The position numbers and the translations under genes were made by a program. This document shows positions 62,634 to 64,000 of a DNA stretch of 64,000 nt, piece by piece. Each line of letters opens with the position of its first letter. Within the stretch, counting starts at the first letter, position 1. The notes beneath the pieces were generated by a model, which was not told the origin of the DNA, did not search any database, and saw nothing but the letters and a program-made list of their open reading frames with translations. Location of the stretch: NCBI RefSeq assembly GCF_000188035.1, contig NZ_AEUY02000005.1, positions 1,178,001 to 1,242,000 on the forward strand, written 5' to 3'. The stretch is from Streptococcus pseudoporcinus LQ 940-04. GTDB taxonomy: Bacteria > Bacillota > Bacilli > Lactobacillales > Streptococcaceae.

Positions 62634-63446
62634 TTATTTCTTGTTTTTTGCTGGCATATCCTTTTGAATAGTCACTGTGAGAATAGTAATATCCTGGGTA
62701 GGTTTATCATTGCTATCAACGGGAGATTTGGCAATTTTATCTACTATATCCATGCCATCAATGACTTGGCCAAAGACAGTATAGGCGCCATCTAAGCTAG
62801 GATTGCCTCCTTCTTTATAGGCATCAATGATTGGTTTTGGATAATGAGTTTCAGATAATTTTTTAGCCTGATTTCCAGGATTTTGATTGATAAAGAATTG
62901 GCTACCATTGGTATCTGCTCCTGCATTAGCCATAGCTAATGCGCCACGGATATTGTAGAGGTAAGGACTAATTTCGTTTGCAAAGCCATTTCCAGCATCA
63001 ATTTTTGTGTTTTTTCCATTCCAAATGGACTCACCACCTGTCCCATCACCTTTGGGATCACCAGATTGAATCATGAAATTGGTAATAACACGGTGAAAAG
63101 TTAGATTATTATAATAACCTTCTTTAGCATGGGTCAGAAAATTTTCTACAGCCAAGGGAGCATATTTAGGAAAAAGTTTTAAAGTAATATCACCCTCACT
63201 AGTTTTAATTAATACTTTAGCTTCATCCTTAGCAACTTCTTTTGATAATTGTGGGAACTGATGTTTATCAGCATTTAAGGCTTTCTCGATTTGAGCCTCA
63301 TAAGCTTTAGTTGCTGCCGAAGATTCTTCTTTGGCAATTTTATCGTCAACATATTTATCACCTTTGATCAGACGATCAATTGACTCACATGCAGTAAGGC
63401 TCACTAGGCTTAAGGCAAGAAGGAATATGGTCAGAACTTTCTTCAT
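62634..63446 (-). CDS. Lipoprotein peptidyl-prolyl isomerase (cyclophilin, SlrA-like)
   Basis: 270 residues. Lipobox LTAC-E at residues 17-21 and a charged linker to about residue 70. The cyclophilin domain then has ITLKLFPKYAPLAVENFLTHA, FHRVITNFMIQSGDPKGDGTGGES, GALAMANAGADTNGSQFFI and AYTVFGQVIDGMDIV. It assists folding of exported proteins at the membrane surface; the pneumococcal counterpart is SlrA. Convergent with mtsC, as in S. pyogenes. Confidence 0.92.
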   Translation of the reverse strand: MKKVLTIFLLALSLVSLTACESIDRLIKGDKYVDDKIAKEESSAATKAYEAQIEKALNADKHQFPQLSKEVAKDEAKVLIKTSEGDITLKLFPKYAPLAVENFLTHAKEGYYNNLTFHRVITNFMIQSGDPKGDGTGGESIWNGKNTKIDAGNGFANEISPYLYNIRGALAMANAGADTNGSQFFINQNPGNQAKKLSETHYPKPIIDAYKEGGNPSLDGAYTVFGQVIDGMDIVDKIAKSPVDSNDKPTQDITILTVTIQKDMPAKNKK

Positions 63447-63526
63447 GGTTTCTCCTTAGATTGATTTTCCTTTATTTTATCATAAAGTTTGCTCCTTGAT
63501 AAGTCTATTTCTTTCTCTTTAAAAAA

Positions 63527-63535
63527 TGGTATAAT
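63527..63535 (+). promoter_or_regulatory. Extended -10 promoter for ftsK (leaderless start expected)
   Basis: TG-g-TATAAT at 63527-63535; ATG 63542 begins 6 nt after the -10, so transcription should start at the start codon. No ribosome site. Confidence 0.65.
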
Positions 63536-63541
63536 AAATTT

Positions 63542-64000
63542 ATGGCTATAAGAAATCAACATAAAAAGGGGACGAAAAAGAGACGTCCCACAAAGGCAGA
63601 AATTGAAAAACAAAGAGCCATCAAACGGATGATTTTCTCATTCTTACTAGCTCTTGTTTTGATTTTTGCTGCAATTCGACTTGGAGTTTTTGGGATTACA
63701 GCATATAATGTTATTCGTTTTATGGTAGGTAGTTTGGCTTACCTTTTTATTCTTGCTGTTTTTTGCTATCTATTTTTCTTTAAATGGTTACGAAAACAAG
63801 AGGGTTTGATTGCTGGGTTTCTCATTCTTTTCATGGGGTTACTCATTGAATGGCATGCTTATTTATTTACCTCTCCTGAACTTAAAAACCATGAGGTTTT
63901 CACCTACACGACTCGATTGATTACTCAAGATCTTTTAGGCTTTAAAGTGCAGAACTTCCTTGGTGGAGGTATGCTTGGTGCTTTGATTTATAAACCCGTA
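63542..64000 (+). CDS. ftsK: DNA translocase FtsK/SpoIIIE (N-terminal part)
   Basis: 153 residues are seen before the window ends. A very basic N-terminus ([18 protein letters not shown]) is followed by about four membrane segments (residues 31-48, 52-78, 92-108, and one near the end), with [18 protein letters not shown] typical of the DNA translocase 4TM domain. The motor domain lies outside the window. The start codon has no ribosome site and lies directly after a promoter. Confidence 0.85.
   Translation, partial: MAIRNQHKKGTKKRRPTKAEIEKQRAIKRMIFSFLLALVLIFAAIRLGVFGITAYNVIRFMVGSLAYLFILAVFCYLFFFKWLRKQEGLIAGFLILFMGLLIEWHAYLFTSPELKNHEVFTYTTRLITQDLLGFKVQNFLGGGMLGALIYKPV

Overview
This 64 kb window is a chromosome segment of a low-GC Streptococcus of the pyogenic group. 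The evidence is a run of streptococcal core genes in familiar order (pflA-ppaC, murE next to ytgP/murJ, upp-clpP, tmk-holB-ricT-yabA-rsmI, glmU-nudix-macP-mtnN, mtsR/mtsABC), a cell-wall-anchored CXC-chemokine protease of the SpyCEP/CspA/CepI family next to lactate oxidase, and a ferric-hydroxamate (fhu) operon. The proteins are close to, but clearly diverged from, the S. pyogenes versions I remember (for example MtsA and the protease). A relative such as S. iniae, S. uberis or S. canis is therefore more likely than S. pyogenes; I cannot fix the species by reading. No rRNA, tRNA, CRISPR array, phage or intact insertion sequence was seen.

Layout. 0-2.6 kb: tail of a radical SAM protein (MnmL-like), an ABC-2 exporter pair, and the MnmM-like tRNA methyltransferase. 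2.8-7.2 kb: CNNM/CBS transporter, pflA, ppaC and two streptococcal proteins of unknown function. 7.25-11.6 kb: the fhu operon on the minus strand, bracketed by two inverted copies of a ~165 bp palindromic element. 11.6-17.4 kb: murE and ytgP (divergent), upp, CtsR-controlled clpP, ylbF-ylbG. 17.6-22.8 kb: CodY-marked livJHMGF plus a CBS-ACT gene. 22.9-26.4 kb: tmk to rsmI replication/RNA operon. 26.6-34.4 kb: small membrane protein, cutC, serC-GNAT-serA-ogt-arsC-like, two VOC proteins, and an alkD-like/exoA repair pair. 34.8-42.8 kb: lactate permease, lactate oxidase and the 1651-residue protease. 42.9-52.0 kb: membrane protein, DUF1275 gene behind a terminated leader, metG, MprF-like protein, brnQ, corA-like. 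52.0-53.7 kb: an AT-rich accessory spot with an unknown secreted protein and a possible gene remnant. 53.7-59.1 kb: DUF2829 (Tad2-like), SDR, GNAT, Gfo/Idh oxidoreductase, glmU to mtnN. 59.2-64 kb: mtsR/mtsABC, a lipoprotein cyclophilin, and the start of ftsK/spoIIIE.

Regulation can be read in several places. A perfect CtsR operator lies on the clpP promoter. CodY-like boxes lie in the livJ and serC core promoters. Two consensus promoters (lctP, lctO) each carry a perfect cre site at the same distance downstream, implying CcpA control of lactate use. Many other promoters are extended -10 (TGnTATAAT) with little or no -35. Two of these (ylbF and ftsK) put the expected transcription start exactly on the ATG, suggesting leaderless mRNAs. 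The serA leader has a Shine-Dalgarno sequence separated from the ATG by a hairpin that would bridge the gap. The most unusual items are this bridged start, the attenuator or small-RNA arrangement before the DUF1275 gene, the inverted palindromes around fhu, the chromosomal Tad2-like gene, and the unknown secreted protein at the accessory spot.
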